From Papaver somniferum (taxonomy: Eukaryota > Streptophyta > Magnoliopsida > Ranunculales > Papaveraceae), in NCBI RefSeq assembly GCF_003573695.1, contig NC_039359.1, positions 160,725,089 through 160,789,088 on the forward strand: a stretch of 64,000 bases of DNA. The letters run 5' to 3'. This document shows, in pieces, positions 49,030-59,545 of the stretch (positions are counted from its first letter, which is position 1; each line of letters opens with the position of its first letter). The notes below the pieces were generated by a model. That model worked only from the letters and a program-made list of their open reading frames with translations. It made no database searches and was not told the origin of the DNA. Both the position numbers and the translations under genes were made by a program.

Positions 49030-49500
49030 TTGGCATGCCTTGGCGCGGTAGATGTGGCTGGCATGGTTTTCCATTGGTACAGTGGTCTGGCTGGCATGAT
49101 TGGCATGCCTTGGCACGGAGATGTGGCTGACATGGTTTTCCATTGGCACAATGGTGCGGCTAGCATGGTTGGCATGCCTTGGCGCGGCGATGTGGCTGGA
49201 ATGGTTTGCCATTGGCACAGTGGTGCGGCTGGCATGGTTTGCCATTGGAACAGTGGTGCGGCTGGCATGGTTGTCATGCCTTGGAGCGGAGATGTGGCTG
49301 GCATGGTTTGCCATTGGCACAGTGGTGCGGCTGGCATGGTTGGCATGCCATTGCGCGGAGATGTGGCTGGCATGGTTTACCATTGGCACAGTGGTGCGGC
49401 TGGTATGGTTGGCATGCCTTGGCGCGGAGATGTGGCTGGCATGGTTTTCCATTGGCACAGTGGTGCGGCTGGCATGGTTGGCATGCCTTGGCGCGGTAGC
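49030..49500. repeat. About 69-bp tandem array in the 3' LTR of B, 6-7 units
   Basis: Units read ATGCCTTGGCGCGGAGATGT, then GGCTGGCATGG, CCATTGGCACAGTGGTGCGG and CTGGCATGGTTGGC. One unit is internally shortened. Confidence 0.88.
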
Positions 49501-49697
49501 ATGAGAATTAGGGTTTGGCATAGATGATGTCGGTCAATGTTAAGGGTTCTGCCGTGGAACATGACACATAAAAAAAAAGGTACCCTGGTAATTCTTACGT
49601 GCTGATCGATTCAATAAATGTGATAATGGTCATAGTGACGTCATGTCAGTTGTACGGTTTTACGATTTTAACCCTAAGCTAAAAACCACCATCAACA

Positions 49698-50264
49698 TTA
49701 AGTCCCCTGCTTAGCTCGGAACAGGAGCATTGTTGCGAGGTAAGCATAGGTCAAGGACATAAATCGAAACGACAAGTCGTGGAAAGATGGTCAGGAAGGT
49801 CCGACTAACCTTTTCGAGAGGTAAGGAGAGTCCATGATCCTCGTGTTTGGCGGCCTTGCGTAGATTCTATTCGTGGTGTAGACCGTGAAGTGGTGAGATG
49901 AAGATCGTCGGCTTAGTCTGGCTATGCATCACCTTGGCTGGGTTAGGGAATATCATGATGCTGGCTTGGCGAGTTTTCGGTGTTAGTGCAGCAAGTCATG
50001 GCGCGGACGGCTTGGCATGGTGGGTCCATGGCACTGACGCAGTTTGGTGAGGCAAAGCATGCGCGGACGGCTTGGCATATGGGGCCAAGGCATGGTGCGG
50101 TCCTGGCGAGGCAAGCATGGCGGACGTCTTGGCGTGGTGGGCCCAAGGCAATGGCGCGGACGGCGTTGGCATGGTGATTGGTCTTCGCCGGCCCGGTTGC
50201 CTCTTTTCCTTACTTGACTCAAATAGGAAGTCCTTCCCTTATTCAAACTCCCAAGTATCACGCC
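49698..50264. other. Element B 3' internal region: polypurine tract and LTR-like patch
   Basis: The complement of 49698-49719 is the purine-rich tract. At 49980-50180 several GCGCGGACGGCTTGGCATGG-type segments resemble the LTR arrays, although this lies outside the LTR and upstream of the PMD gene promoter. Confidence 0.6.
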
Positions 50265-50272
50265 TATAAAAG
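50265..50272 (+). promoter_or_regulatory. Candidate TATA box for the PMD gene
   Basis: TATAAAAG on the plus strand in the context CGCCTATAAAAGGAGTGCC, about 670 bp before the first PMD methionine. A donor-like CAG-GTATGT at about 50361 and an acceptor-like TTAG at about 50939 allow a 5'UTR intron. Confidence 0.5.
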
Positions 50273-50940
50273 GAGTGCCAACCTCTCCTTTTACTTCAAA
50301 CCTATATATTGTTTTTATTCTGGCCGTGTGGTAACAGTAAAGAGGACGAGCGAATCCCAGGTATGTCTTCCAACACTTCCTCTTTAACTTGCTTTTCTTG
50401 TTGTTTTTTTTGTGTTAGTGCAAACCCTAGCTGTAGGCGTACCTTTTCATGAACTTGTAGAAATGTTTTCCTTCTGCGTTGGTATGAATCCTAGCCGTAG
50501 GTATGCTTTGCACGAACTTGTAGTAACATTTAGGCGTGAATACCGTAATGATGTTGGCCGCCTCAATTACCGTGCAAAGTAGGCATGCATGAGCTGGTAA
50601 TTGTCATTCCCTTCCCGCGAAAACCTAGCTTCTAGGGTTTACTCCTTTTTCCTGGTGTGACCGTGTGTATGGTTCCCGTGGTGGGGTGCGCCTCCTCGGC
50701 CGGGCGCAAATTTCTCGCTCCAGGGTATGGTCTTGGCATGAGGTGTTGATGCAGGGTATGTAAGTCCCCATTTATTTGCCTATACGCATTATGACTTTGA
50801 AAAAAATTGGCTTGCGTCCAGTATGGATCTCTTGTGTCTGATAAAATAATTTCCATGCACTTTCCGTAATAATTTCTCTTCGTATTGTTCCATTGTAGTT
50901 ATTTCGAAGGTGGAAGTAGCGTGAGAGAATTTTCGTTAGG

Positions 50941-53608
50941 ATGTCATTTGAGAAAAATTTTGTCGTACCGAAAGATGTTGGCAATTCCAATCCAAACATA
51001 GATGATGAGTTCTTTACAACATCCGCCACGATTAGGAGAAATCATCCCAAATATGTGTCGATTCTTCTGACTAGTCCGGAAAGTGAAGGAGAGGCCCGGT
51101 CGGTTCGGCCAGGAGGTGTAATAAGGTTTTGTCTTCAGAGGAAAGAGTATCATGCTTCTCATATTGACTTTAAAATCTCTGTGAGTCCGTTGCATCCCTT
51201 TGAGAAATCGATGCGATTCATGATGAGCCAGGAATGTGTAAAATCCAGTTTGATCAAGGCGCAGATCATTGATGCTGTCGCGGCTTCCGCAGTGCTTCAA
51301 ATTAGGAAAAATATTCCAGGCTTGGTTGCTTTTATTTCCAGATGGTGTCCAGACACTCACACGGCCATATGCAGGTGGGGTGAAATGACTTTCTCCTTAG
51401 AGAGAGTGGCCGTGTTGTTGAACCTTCCTGTAATAGGAAACCTCGATGTCAAATTGTTTGCAGATGAAGAAGAAATGTGCGCCGCTCTGGTTGCGAACTC
51501 AAAAGGATTCGTTCAGAAAGAAAACGATACGAGGTGCTTCTATGTCCGGTGGGTGTCTTAGTGGTTTCCCGATGAGTTGGAGCCGAATCAGAAGAATAGT
51601 ACGCTTCATGTCGCGACGTTCTTGGCTCTTTGGTTATCCAGAGATATTTTCGATGACGGATCGGGTAAGAAGGAGATAAGATAGGAACTTATCAAGTTTT
51701 CCATAAAATTGGCAAAAGGTGTCTTTCTCTCTATTGGCGGCTTGTTTCTTGGTTCTCTATACACACACTTGGATCAACTGGTCGTGGACATGTGCGCTTC
51801 AAATGGTTACATGAAAGTGGATTCGTATATTCATGCCGCCTTTCTCCAAGCGTGGCCGTGGGAGCACTTCGAAAGGTATGCTCCAAAACCGTTGGCCTTA
51901 CTTCCCGAGTCTTGGGCTGGCTCTAGGATACTGCGCTGGTCGAATAGGCGCCCAAAGATTGGTTCGAACTTGGTTGGATTCTTTGACAACTCGCACACGA
52001 TCAATTTTCGTCCATGGGATCCGGTGCATGCGTCCATAACTCAGAGCAGTACCTTTTCTTCTGCTCCGAGCATGTCTTTGTCTTCTGATAAAGAGGATAT
52101 GAGTGTTGGAGAGATGGTGTTCATGCGAAGCTGCACGCCCGGTTATGTGTCGTCTTTCTTTCGAGGATCTTGCAAATCAGTCTCTTACAATGTCGATAGG
52201 GAGGCTCAGGATATGGGTTTTGACCAAGGGGTTCCACTTGTTCGTCATCCGGTTGTTCCAGAAGTCTCGTTGCCAACTGTTCTCGATGCTACTGTTCTTG
52301 TGTCGGGTAAAAGTCTCCCTTTCCTGCTTGCGGAACGAAATCCATCAACAACCTCCAAATATAACATATTTTGGCAGGATGAGTTTCTTGTTTTCCATGT
52401 ATTCGTGAATGATGTGGTTGAAAACCATCGCGGTAAGCCTTCTCCTGCGGTTTTAGTCCGAATGCAGATAGTCCCCAAGTAAAGGAGCGAAGATCTAAAA
52501 GCGGTGCAGATGGTTCCCAGTTAGTTTCGACAGCCCTACCGACTTTCAGTTCGTCCAATATGCGGGTACGTGTTATTTTTCTCTTGACTTTAGTTGGATC
52601 GTGTATATCCTTGTTTCTTTCCTGAGTATCCGTCTTTGTATCTTGCCTAGGGTCTCAGCAGCGTGAATGCCTTTACCAAACTTGCAAGCATTCAGAAAAC
52701 ATCGCTTCTCGAGACGGAGGGTGGCGGTGCTGAGCCTATCCGTGGCGATGGGGAACCCGAGAAGGATGAAAGCTCGGAGTTCAGTGATGGTGAGAGTAGT
52801 TCTTCCGACAGAAGTGCTGAATCTTCCTCTAGCCAGTCTGAAAGTGAATCAGTGAGTCTCCCGCATGTTTTTTTTTTCTTTGGAAAATATCTAATCCGTG
52901 ATGTCATAGGGGGAAACCGTTTCTGAAGATGGCCCTAAGACGGAGACTGGTGGTGATACAACTTTGTCTCCAATTGTGGCAGCCGCACCGGGCGACCTTG
53001 GAATGGATGTTGATCGAGATGAAAACTTCGTTGTGACTCAGATAATGGAGAGTACTCCAGTGGCCGCAGGTGCAATTGTCGTTAGGAATCCCTTGCCGGT
53101 TGTTGATGTAGACGCAGGCGCCACTTTCAACCCTCCATACCTGGTTCCTTATCCGGATCATGTGTTGATCGAGGGATTTAGCGTGCCAGCCAAACATGCG
53201 GCGCTATACACCAAGATATGGGAAAGCTACGGACATATCGCCACGATCAAGAAGGTTACTAGTCTATTTGTGTTGGTTAAGCGTGTGGAGGAAGCTTTGT
53301 CTTCGATTGACGACATGTGCAACGTGACCGGTAATACTGTTTCTGAGGATGTAATCTCGAGCTGGAGGTTCCATCGTGACATGTGTGTAAACTTCGAGTT
53401 CAATGTTCCTTGGTTCGTTGAAGGTTTCTCTGAGGTTGAAAAGTTTCTGGTCGAAACAGTCGAAGGTCCTTCTGCGGATATGGTAAAGAAGCAAGAAGCG
53501 GAAGTCAAAAAATTGTCCAGGAAGCTGAAGTTGAAGAGGGCGGCTCTCCAAAGCACGAAGGAGGCTCTTGCTAAGAAGATCAAGCCATTGTTTAAAAACT
53601 TTCCTTGA
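50941..53608 (+). pseudogene. Plant mobile domain (PMD) gene, antisense to element B, spliced, two premature stops
   Basis: PMD proteins (PF10536) occur as plant nuclear MAIN/MAIL proteins and as transposon cargo. The first exon frame (50941-52482) has NHPKYVSILL, FISRWCPDTHTAICRWGEMT, FSLERVAVLLNLPVIGN, then HVATFLALWLSRDIF, YTHLDQLVVDM, AAFLQAWPWEHFERYAPKPL and NVDREAQDMGFDQGVPLVRH. These are the domain's typical blocks in order. Two in-frame TAG codons (51559-51561, 51682-51684) break it; the first follows RWVS where Trp would fit. Downstream exons (about 52651-53608) encode an acidic Ser-rich linker, a region with PYLVPYPDHVLIEGFSVPAK, and a Lys/Glu/Leu helix at the C-terminus (likely coiled coil) ending at 53606-53608. 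Joining near 52483-52650 is unclear. The gene may be recently inactivated, or the stops may vary among copies. Confidence 0.8.
52852..52909 (+). other. Phase-0 intron in the PMD gene (58 bp)
   Basis: The donor is TCA-GTGAGT, a T-rich tract lies at 52868-52880, and the acceptor is CATAG. Removing it joins the frame SESES directly to GETVSEDGPK and onward to the stop at 53608 without a shift. A second candidate intron runs from GTACGT at 52566 to AG at 52650 but needs a frame repair upstream. Confidence 0.7.
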
Positions 53609-54274
53609 ATGTATTTATGTCTTCTTAACTTCATATTTTTAGGTTTTTTTTTTTGAAAGGCAAATGAAACGCCTAGTTTATAGTTTTGATTTCCTGGATT
53701 TTTGGGTTGATATACAAATGTTACCTTGAGGGTTTTGGATTATTCTTTTGGAATGAATTGTTTTTAAATGGATTGTTTTGGGAATGATGTTGTCTTGGTT
53801 ACAATTGCAAGTGATGCAAACATCCCAGGAAAACCATGGAACCGTGAGCATTGAGTGTATGTAGATGACATGGTGTGAAACATAACATGGCTATCGGTTT
53901 CATCATTCCCGTGAAAACTAGAAATAGCAAACCATGTATTTTTTCTAGGTAAGACTTACTCGGTTTTTCAGGTCTCTTGATGAAAACGGAATCTTCCGGG
54001 TGTAAGACCGAGTTTTACGGGAGGCACCGCCGTGATTGTGGAAAGTCCCCAGCCGTCCTATCTGATAATCGAGTCGTCGATCCCTGGTTGGATCGTTCGC
54101 TTTTAACCTCTAGGCAGTCCCCAGTCATCCCTCGCCGTGTCAAGACTGATAATCGGGTCGTCTGGTAACTGAGTCGTCGATCCCTGAGCGGATCGTCTGC
54201 TTCTACCAACTTGATGTCTGAGTCGAAGCATGAGATCGATGGTCGAAAATTGACATTGTAACCGAAAGATCAAT
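53609..54274. other. Element B 5' internal region, no coding content
   Basis: Between the PMD stop and the PBS there is no gag. Two short GTCGTCGATCCCTG-containing repeats (about 54070 and 54173) are visible, and nothing else. In element A a gag start lies within 70 bp of the PBS. Confidence 0.6.
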
Positions 54275-54292
54275 CTCCCACTGTGGTCGCCA
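54275..54292 (-). other. Element B primer binding site (tRNA-Arg type)
   Basis: TGGCGACCACAGTGGGAG on the minus strand, the same 18 bases as in element A, two bases from the LTR edge. Confidence 0.82.
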
Positions 54293-55229
54293 ATTGTTTG
54301 AGGCTGAAAACGATTTTTTTTGATTTTGGTAATTTCGGGTGTGTGGGTGAGAAACAAATTTAAACCCTAAACAATGTACTGCAAGGGAGTACTTTAGATT
54401 CGAGAGATCAATATGTACAAATCCGGCCTAAACCAAGAAATGGTCGTTCCAGACTTGCTTCGGTCACAAAGTGAAGGAGAAGGGTTGGTTTTGGGGAGGG
54501 AAGCGAAGAAAGTGTTGAGACCAGAATAGTTGATTCTGGAAGAGTAGTTGTTTCACGACTTGTATCAGAAGTGGGAAGCTAACAGATGGAAAGATAACAA
54601 ATGTTTTCTGAGTGTTGTATCCTCCTGACCTGAACTTCTCCTTTGGTGGAAATAGGTAATGCCTATTTATACAAGTCGAAGTGAAACGACTCTGGTCTTA
54701 TTAAGAGATGGAAAACGTGTGAGTAAATGCGAGGAGGTTGTAACCGGTAATGCTTGGAATTGATGTTCCATAAAAGAAAGTGTTTAACCATTACTCCCTG
54801 TATTTACTAACCGCCTCATCCTTATGACACTTTCTTATAACGAGCGTAGTGTACGCCGCACGCTGTAAACCGCCAAACCAATACCCAATGAACATCCCCC
54901 AGTTTGTGACATGTGTTGATGTCTCGAGTGTTTTCGTGGAAAACATGTAGCATGTTGTTGTTGTATTGCAAGTTGAGCTTGGGAGACTTGCCGGCTCGGT
55001 GGTGACCTTCAACGGTCGAGATTTTTCATCTTAAGAGGAAGGTAGCCGTTGATTATTGCAACCTTTCGTTTGGTATCCAGTGGCATGAAAGTATGATCAG
55101 TATGGCTTTAATATGGCCCAGTTTAGGCGCGGCTAAAAGTTAGGGTTTTGGCTTTGTTTAAGCGCGACCAAACTAGGGCCAAAGGTTGTCATATGTTAGC
55201 CGGTAACCTTGGACGGCTAAGATCATCAT

Positions 55230-56160
55230 CTTAGATGAAAAGGTGGCCGTTGATTATTGTCGGCCTTCGTTTTGGTAGCCGCATAGGGAAGGCCGACATG
55301 GTATGGCGCGGCAAGGTGGTTGGCATTCAATTGGCACATGTGGCATGGCATGCCTTGGCGCGGTTTGGCGTGGCCAAAACTAGGGTTTTGGGCCAAAGGT
55401 TACCATGCGTTTTTTGGCGACCTTGGACGGCTAGGATTTGAATCTAGGATGGAAGGGTGGTCTTTTATCGTCGCACGCCTTCGTTTTGGTAGCCGCATGG
55501 GGAAGGCCGGCATGGTATGGCGCGGCAAGGTGGTCGGCATGCCATTGGCACATGTGGCATGGCATGCCTTGGCGCGGTTTGGCGTGCCCAATACTAGGTT
55601 TTTGGGCCAAAGGTTACCATGCGTTGTTTGGCGACCTTGGACGGCTAGAATTTGCATCTAGGATGGAAGGGTGGTCGTTGATCGTCGCACGCCTTCGTTT
55701 AGGTAGCCGCATGGGGAAGGCCGGCATAGTATGGCGCGACAAGGTGGTTGGAATGCCATTGGCACATGTGGCATGGCATGCCTTGGCGCGGTTTGGCGTG
55801 GCCAAAACTAGGGTTTTGGGCCAAAGGTTACCATGCATTTTTTGGCGACCTTGGACTGCTAGGATTTGCATCTAGGATGGAAGGGTGGTCGTTGGTCGTC
55901 GCACGCCTTCGTTTTGGTAGCCGCATAGGGAAGACCGGCATGGTCTGGCGCGACAAGGTGTTTGGCATGGCATTGGCACATGTAGCATGGCATGCCTTGG
56001 CGCGGTTTGGCGTGGCCAAAACTAGGGTTTTGGGACAAAGGTTACCATGCATTGTTTGGCGACCTTGGACAGCTAGGATTTGCATCTAGGATGGAAGGGT
56101 GGTCGTTGATCGTCGCACGCCTTCGTTTTGGTAGCCGCCTAAGGAAGGTCGGCATGGTGG
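55230..56160. repeat. 214-bp tandem array in the 5' LTR of B, 5 units
   Basis: GTAGCCGC- markers lie at 55275, 55489, 55703, 55917 and 56131, exactly 214 bp apart. This is three fewer units than in the partner LTR. Confidence 0.92.
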
Positions 56161-56399
56161 GGCCAAGGCCAATGGCCCGGATGGCTTGGCATAGTGGGGC
56201 CAATGGTTTGGTACGGACGGCTTGGCATGGTGGGGCCAAGGGAAGGTGCGGTTGGCTTGGCATGGTGGGGCCAATGGTTTGGCATGCCATTGGCGCATGG
56301 TGCGGCTAGCATGGTTGGGGCCAAGGAAAGGTGCGGTTGGCTTGGCATGGTGGGGCCAAGGATTTGGCATGACATTGGAGCATGGTGCGGCTAGCATGG

Positions 56400-56605
56400 T
56401 TGGCATGCCTTGGCGCGGTAGACGTGGATGGCATGGTTTGCCATTGGTACAGTGGTGCGGCTGGTATGCTTGGAATGCCTTGGCGCAGAGATGTGGCTGG
56501 CATGGTTGGCATGCCTTGGCGCGGAGATGTGGCTGGCATGGTTTGCCATTGGCACAGTGGTGCGGCTGTCCTGGTTGGCATGCCTTGGCGCGGAGATGTG
56601 GCTGG
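56400..56605. repeat. About 69-bp tandem array, interrupted by element D
   Basis: About three units of the ATGCCTTGGCGCGGAGATGTGG type. The last is cut after GTGGCTGG. Confidence 0.85.
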
Positions 56606-58487
56606 TGATGAGTGCTAAAAAGTGCATATTTCTATATATTTTTCTTGGCATTTAACTCATCTTTTGTGCATTAATTCTATATTTTATCCCATATTCTGTG
56701 TTTTCGTTGTTTTCAAGAATAAATAATTTTCTTAATTAATTTTGCATTTTTAGGTACTAAATAAAGCCTGGTTATCTCACGGAGCGAATAGAGCAAAGGA
56801 ACGGTAAAGACTCCCGCTAGGAGGAAGCGAAGAATGATGTTTGCAAGAGCCGGATCAATTAGAAGTGGGCTTGAAGAGGAAGAATTGTTCTTAAAGAAGA
56901 TATGGGCTTGGCATACCCAAGGCCCAAAACCCTTACCCAAATCCATTTCCATTATTCATACCCATTTCCATGAGAGCCGTCAGATTGGATCCATCTTGTC
57001 ATCCAACGGTCGCCTCATCATTGTGCATCAAAATCCAAAGCTCATGTCAAACACCATAGTACCTAACTCCATCTGGAGCCGTCAGCTTCGTTGTATCACT
57101 TAATCCAATGGTCGCTCAGAGCCTTCTTCTATCTTGCCGTTAGATTCAATCTGAAGTTGATGATCCAACGCCTTCCACTCGTTGTTCATCAAACTCCGCT
57201 GCACCTGAACAACACCTAAACATCAAACCCATCGACCCAAAACAAACACCCACCTTCTTCTTCCCCAAAATTCCATTCCCCCAAAAACCTCTTCCTCCCC
57301 CGACAGTTGCAGACCTCACCTCACCCATCGCCACCATCACCTCCCCAGCCGACCATCATCAGAACAACCATACCCTAGTTACTCTCCTTCTTGTTCTTAG
57401 CACCCACCACTCTTAGGTGCTACATCCAAGACAGAGATGGAACTAGGGTTTCACAGTGGAGAGAAGAAGGAAATTGGAGCAGCGTTCGAGTAGCAGAAGC
57501 AAGTTGAAGCATGGGTCAGCGCTCAATTGCAGAGGGGACAACAAATTCAGAGGGTATGGTGAGTTTTTCCCAAATTCCTATAAACCCTAATTTTGTTAAA
57601 TTTGGGGGTTTGGTGTAAAAACCCTAATTGGGTGTTCTGATTATAAATAGGAAGTGAGGGTGTAATGTTTTGGGTATGCCTGGATTAGCCAGAGCACAAC
57701 CCATTAGAGGCCTGGACTAGCCAGTGCTCTCTACTATCACTTCTCAATCTACTGTTAAATTCTGTTCAATTTCAATTCAAGTTCATAATTCAGTTAATGT
57801 TCAGTTTAAGCTTCAGTTGTTCAGTAAAATTCATCATGTTCTAGTTTAATTGCTAAGGTTGAGATGAAACCAATGCCACTGCTAGTTAGTTGAAATCATA
57901 GATATTGTTCTTGTTGTGCTAGAACTGTTTAGGATAAATTATCCTTCAGGATTGCTTACTCATCTAAGTGATTGATCTGTGGTTAGTTTGTTTTGTGAGA
58001 GGACAGCTAATACTAGGATTAGATAATTATCTTAGTGATACTAAACCATCCTCCTGAAACAACCCTTTGATGAGCAGCAGGCTTGAACCTTCACTGCTAT
58101 CTAGATAGTCAGCAAGCCTAGAAGCTCACTGATATCTACACCAGGGACAAGAGTGATATTGAAATTGAGATTTCCTTAGCATAGGTTATTGGTGGATTCA
58201 ATACCTTAGTAACATTTGCTCTCTGTTGTTTAGTTACACTTTATGTCACTAGTTCAGTTACACCAAAACAGCTCAGTTGTGTTTCAACACAACACAAAAA
58301 TCATTATCTGTCACTTTGTCACATAGAATCAGTTAGTAAAAGACCATTAGAAGATTTCAATCACACTCAAGTCCCTGTGGAATGACCCTGTTCTTGCAAA
58401 CAAGCTACAAATGACCCTGTGCACTTGCAGGTATAACATGTAGGCTGCTTCATTGTCTTATTTTCTTACACTCTTAAAAGCCTACCA
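56606..58487 (+). repeat. Element D 5' LTR
   Basis: TGATGAGTGC...AAAGCCTACCA, 1882 bp, immediately before AGTTTT and the PBS. Confidence 0.75.
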
Positions 58488-58493
58488 AGTTTT

Positions 58494-58511
58494 TGGCGCC
58501 GCTTCCGGGGA
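58494..58511 (+). other. Primer binding site, first D copy
   Basis: TGGCGCCGCTTCCGGGGA is the Athila-type tRNA-Asp-like PBS, with one base differing from the second copy. Confidence 0.85.
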
Positions 58512-59535
58512 CTTGGCGCTGTGTGTTGATTTGTTCTTTGCTGTTTTGTTGCATTCACTTTCCTCTTCATATTTGCATCATAGTTCATTGCATTTGCATC
58601 TTTCCCTGCATTGCATACTCATTTGCATATTGTTCACTTACATTCCTGCATCATAGCTTGCATCTTTACTCACTTTCTGCTTTGAGCCAGCAGGTACCTG
58701 CCTATCCTGCTGCTTTTGCTGTGGAGCTGCTGCTGCTCCTGTGCTTGCTGTACTCCTGCTCTCCTGCTGAGCTGTTGTGCTTGTACTGCTGTGGTGCTCC
58801 TGCTTGTGCCAGGCCAAGACTGCTGCTGAGCTGTTGTGGCCCATGTTGCTGCCTGTTGCTGCTAACTGCTGCTGCCTTCTGCACCTGTTGCTCTGCTGTG
58901 GCCCTGTGAACCTGCAAAGCCTGCTGTTGTGCTGTTGCTGCTGCTGCTGATCTGCTCCTTCTGCTAGGCCTGAAGTGGTGCTGCTGCCATTCATAAGCCA
59001 AGCCCAACTGGGCCTTAACAAAGACAAAAGCTAAGGAAAAGAACAAGGCCCAACTGCGCTGTGCAACTAAAAACAGAGCAGCTGGGCTGTGCTTAAGCAA
59101 GTAAGCCTAAACCCATTAAGAGAACCCAACCTGTGGGCTTCCATTTTTAATTTGTGGGCTTGTAATAATTTTTTCCATTTTTTTTTGTTGGGCTTGTAAT
59201 TTAAGTTAACTTTTGGGTGTGTATTTGAGCTTAACTGTGGGATTGTCCCTATCAAAATTTTGGGTTTCAAAAACCCAACAAACAACCTAAACAAGTTTAA
59301 CTGAACCTACCAACTCAGCTGGGCTTCGTTAGTTTCTGGGCTTGCTGAAGTCGTTAGTGGGCCGTGTACCCAAACTCTAGGACGAAAGTTGGGCTCTGTT
59401 TCACAACAATTTTTCCAAAACCCAACAGTGGGCTTGGCCTTTTATCCCATAAAACCAAAGTTTTCAAAACCCAATAAACCAAAGTGTTTTCTTTTCCCAT
59501 TAAGTCCAAATTTTCTAAAACCCATTAAAAACCAA
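58512..59535 (+). other. Leader of the first D copy, CTG-rich then T-rich
   Basis: 58680-58980 is rich in CTG/GCTGCT and gives Ala/Gln/Leu/Cys-rich chance frames on both strands. 59095-59535 repeats AAACCCA/CCAAA motifs. No gene is supported. It ends at the gap. Confidence 0.6.
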
Positions 59536-59545
59536 NNNNNNNNNN
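59536..59545. other. Assembly gap (10 N)
   Basis: Ten N bases separate sequence ending TAAAAACCAA from TAGCCAGTGCTCTC. The latter resumes inside an LTR at a point homologous to 57717. Confidence 1.

Larger units (their letters stand above)
46365..49697 (-). repeat. Element B 3' LTR (3333 bp) with internal tandem arrays
   Basis: TG...CA ended. A TATA-like site (TATAAGTA, minus strand, 46735-46742) precedes the arrays in plus coordinates. The LTR is enlarged by two tandem arrays relative to element A. Confidence 0.85.
46365..56605 (-). mobile_element. Gypsy element B (Ogre/Tat-like LTRs) carrying only an antisense PMD gene
   Basis: This minus-strand element has a 3' LTR at 46365-49697 and a 5' LTR from 54295, cut at 56605 by element D. 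The PBS at 54275-54292 is identical in 18 bp to that of A. LTR ends (TGTTTGAGG...CATCAACA) and the polypurine region also match A. The 4.6-kb interior holds no recognisable gag, protease, RT, RNase H or integrase. Its coding content is a plus-strand, spliced PMD gene. The predicted target duplication is CAAGG (46360-46364); the partner lies beyond the window. It must use proteins from a relative to move. Confidence 0.8.
54295..56605 (-). repeat. Element B 5' LTR, truncated by element D
   Basis: Homologous to 46365 onward. It includes a TATAAATA site (minus, 54664-54671). It ends inside the 69-bp array where element D begins (TGATGAGTGC). Confidence 0.85.

Noticed and set aside
47300..49530. 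Long ORFs on both strands (up to 188 codons, Trp/His/Met/Gly-rich)
   Set aside because: They fall in the LTR tandem arrays, are GC-rich repeat translations in several frames at once, and resemble no protein family.
58493..59100. Cys/Leu/Ala/Gln-rich ORFs in the element D leader (also 60463-60884)
   Set aside because: They are translations of CTG/GCT-rich repeats, overlap on both strands, and lie in the untranslated leader after the PBS.
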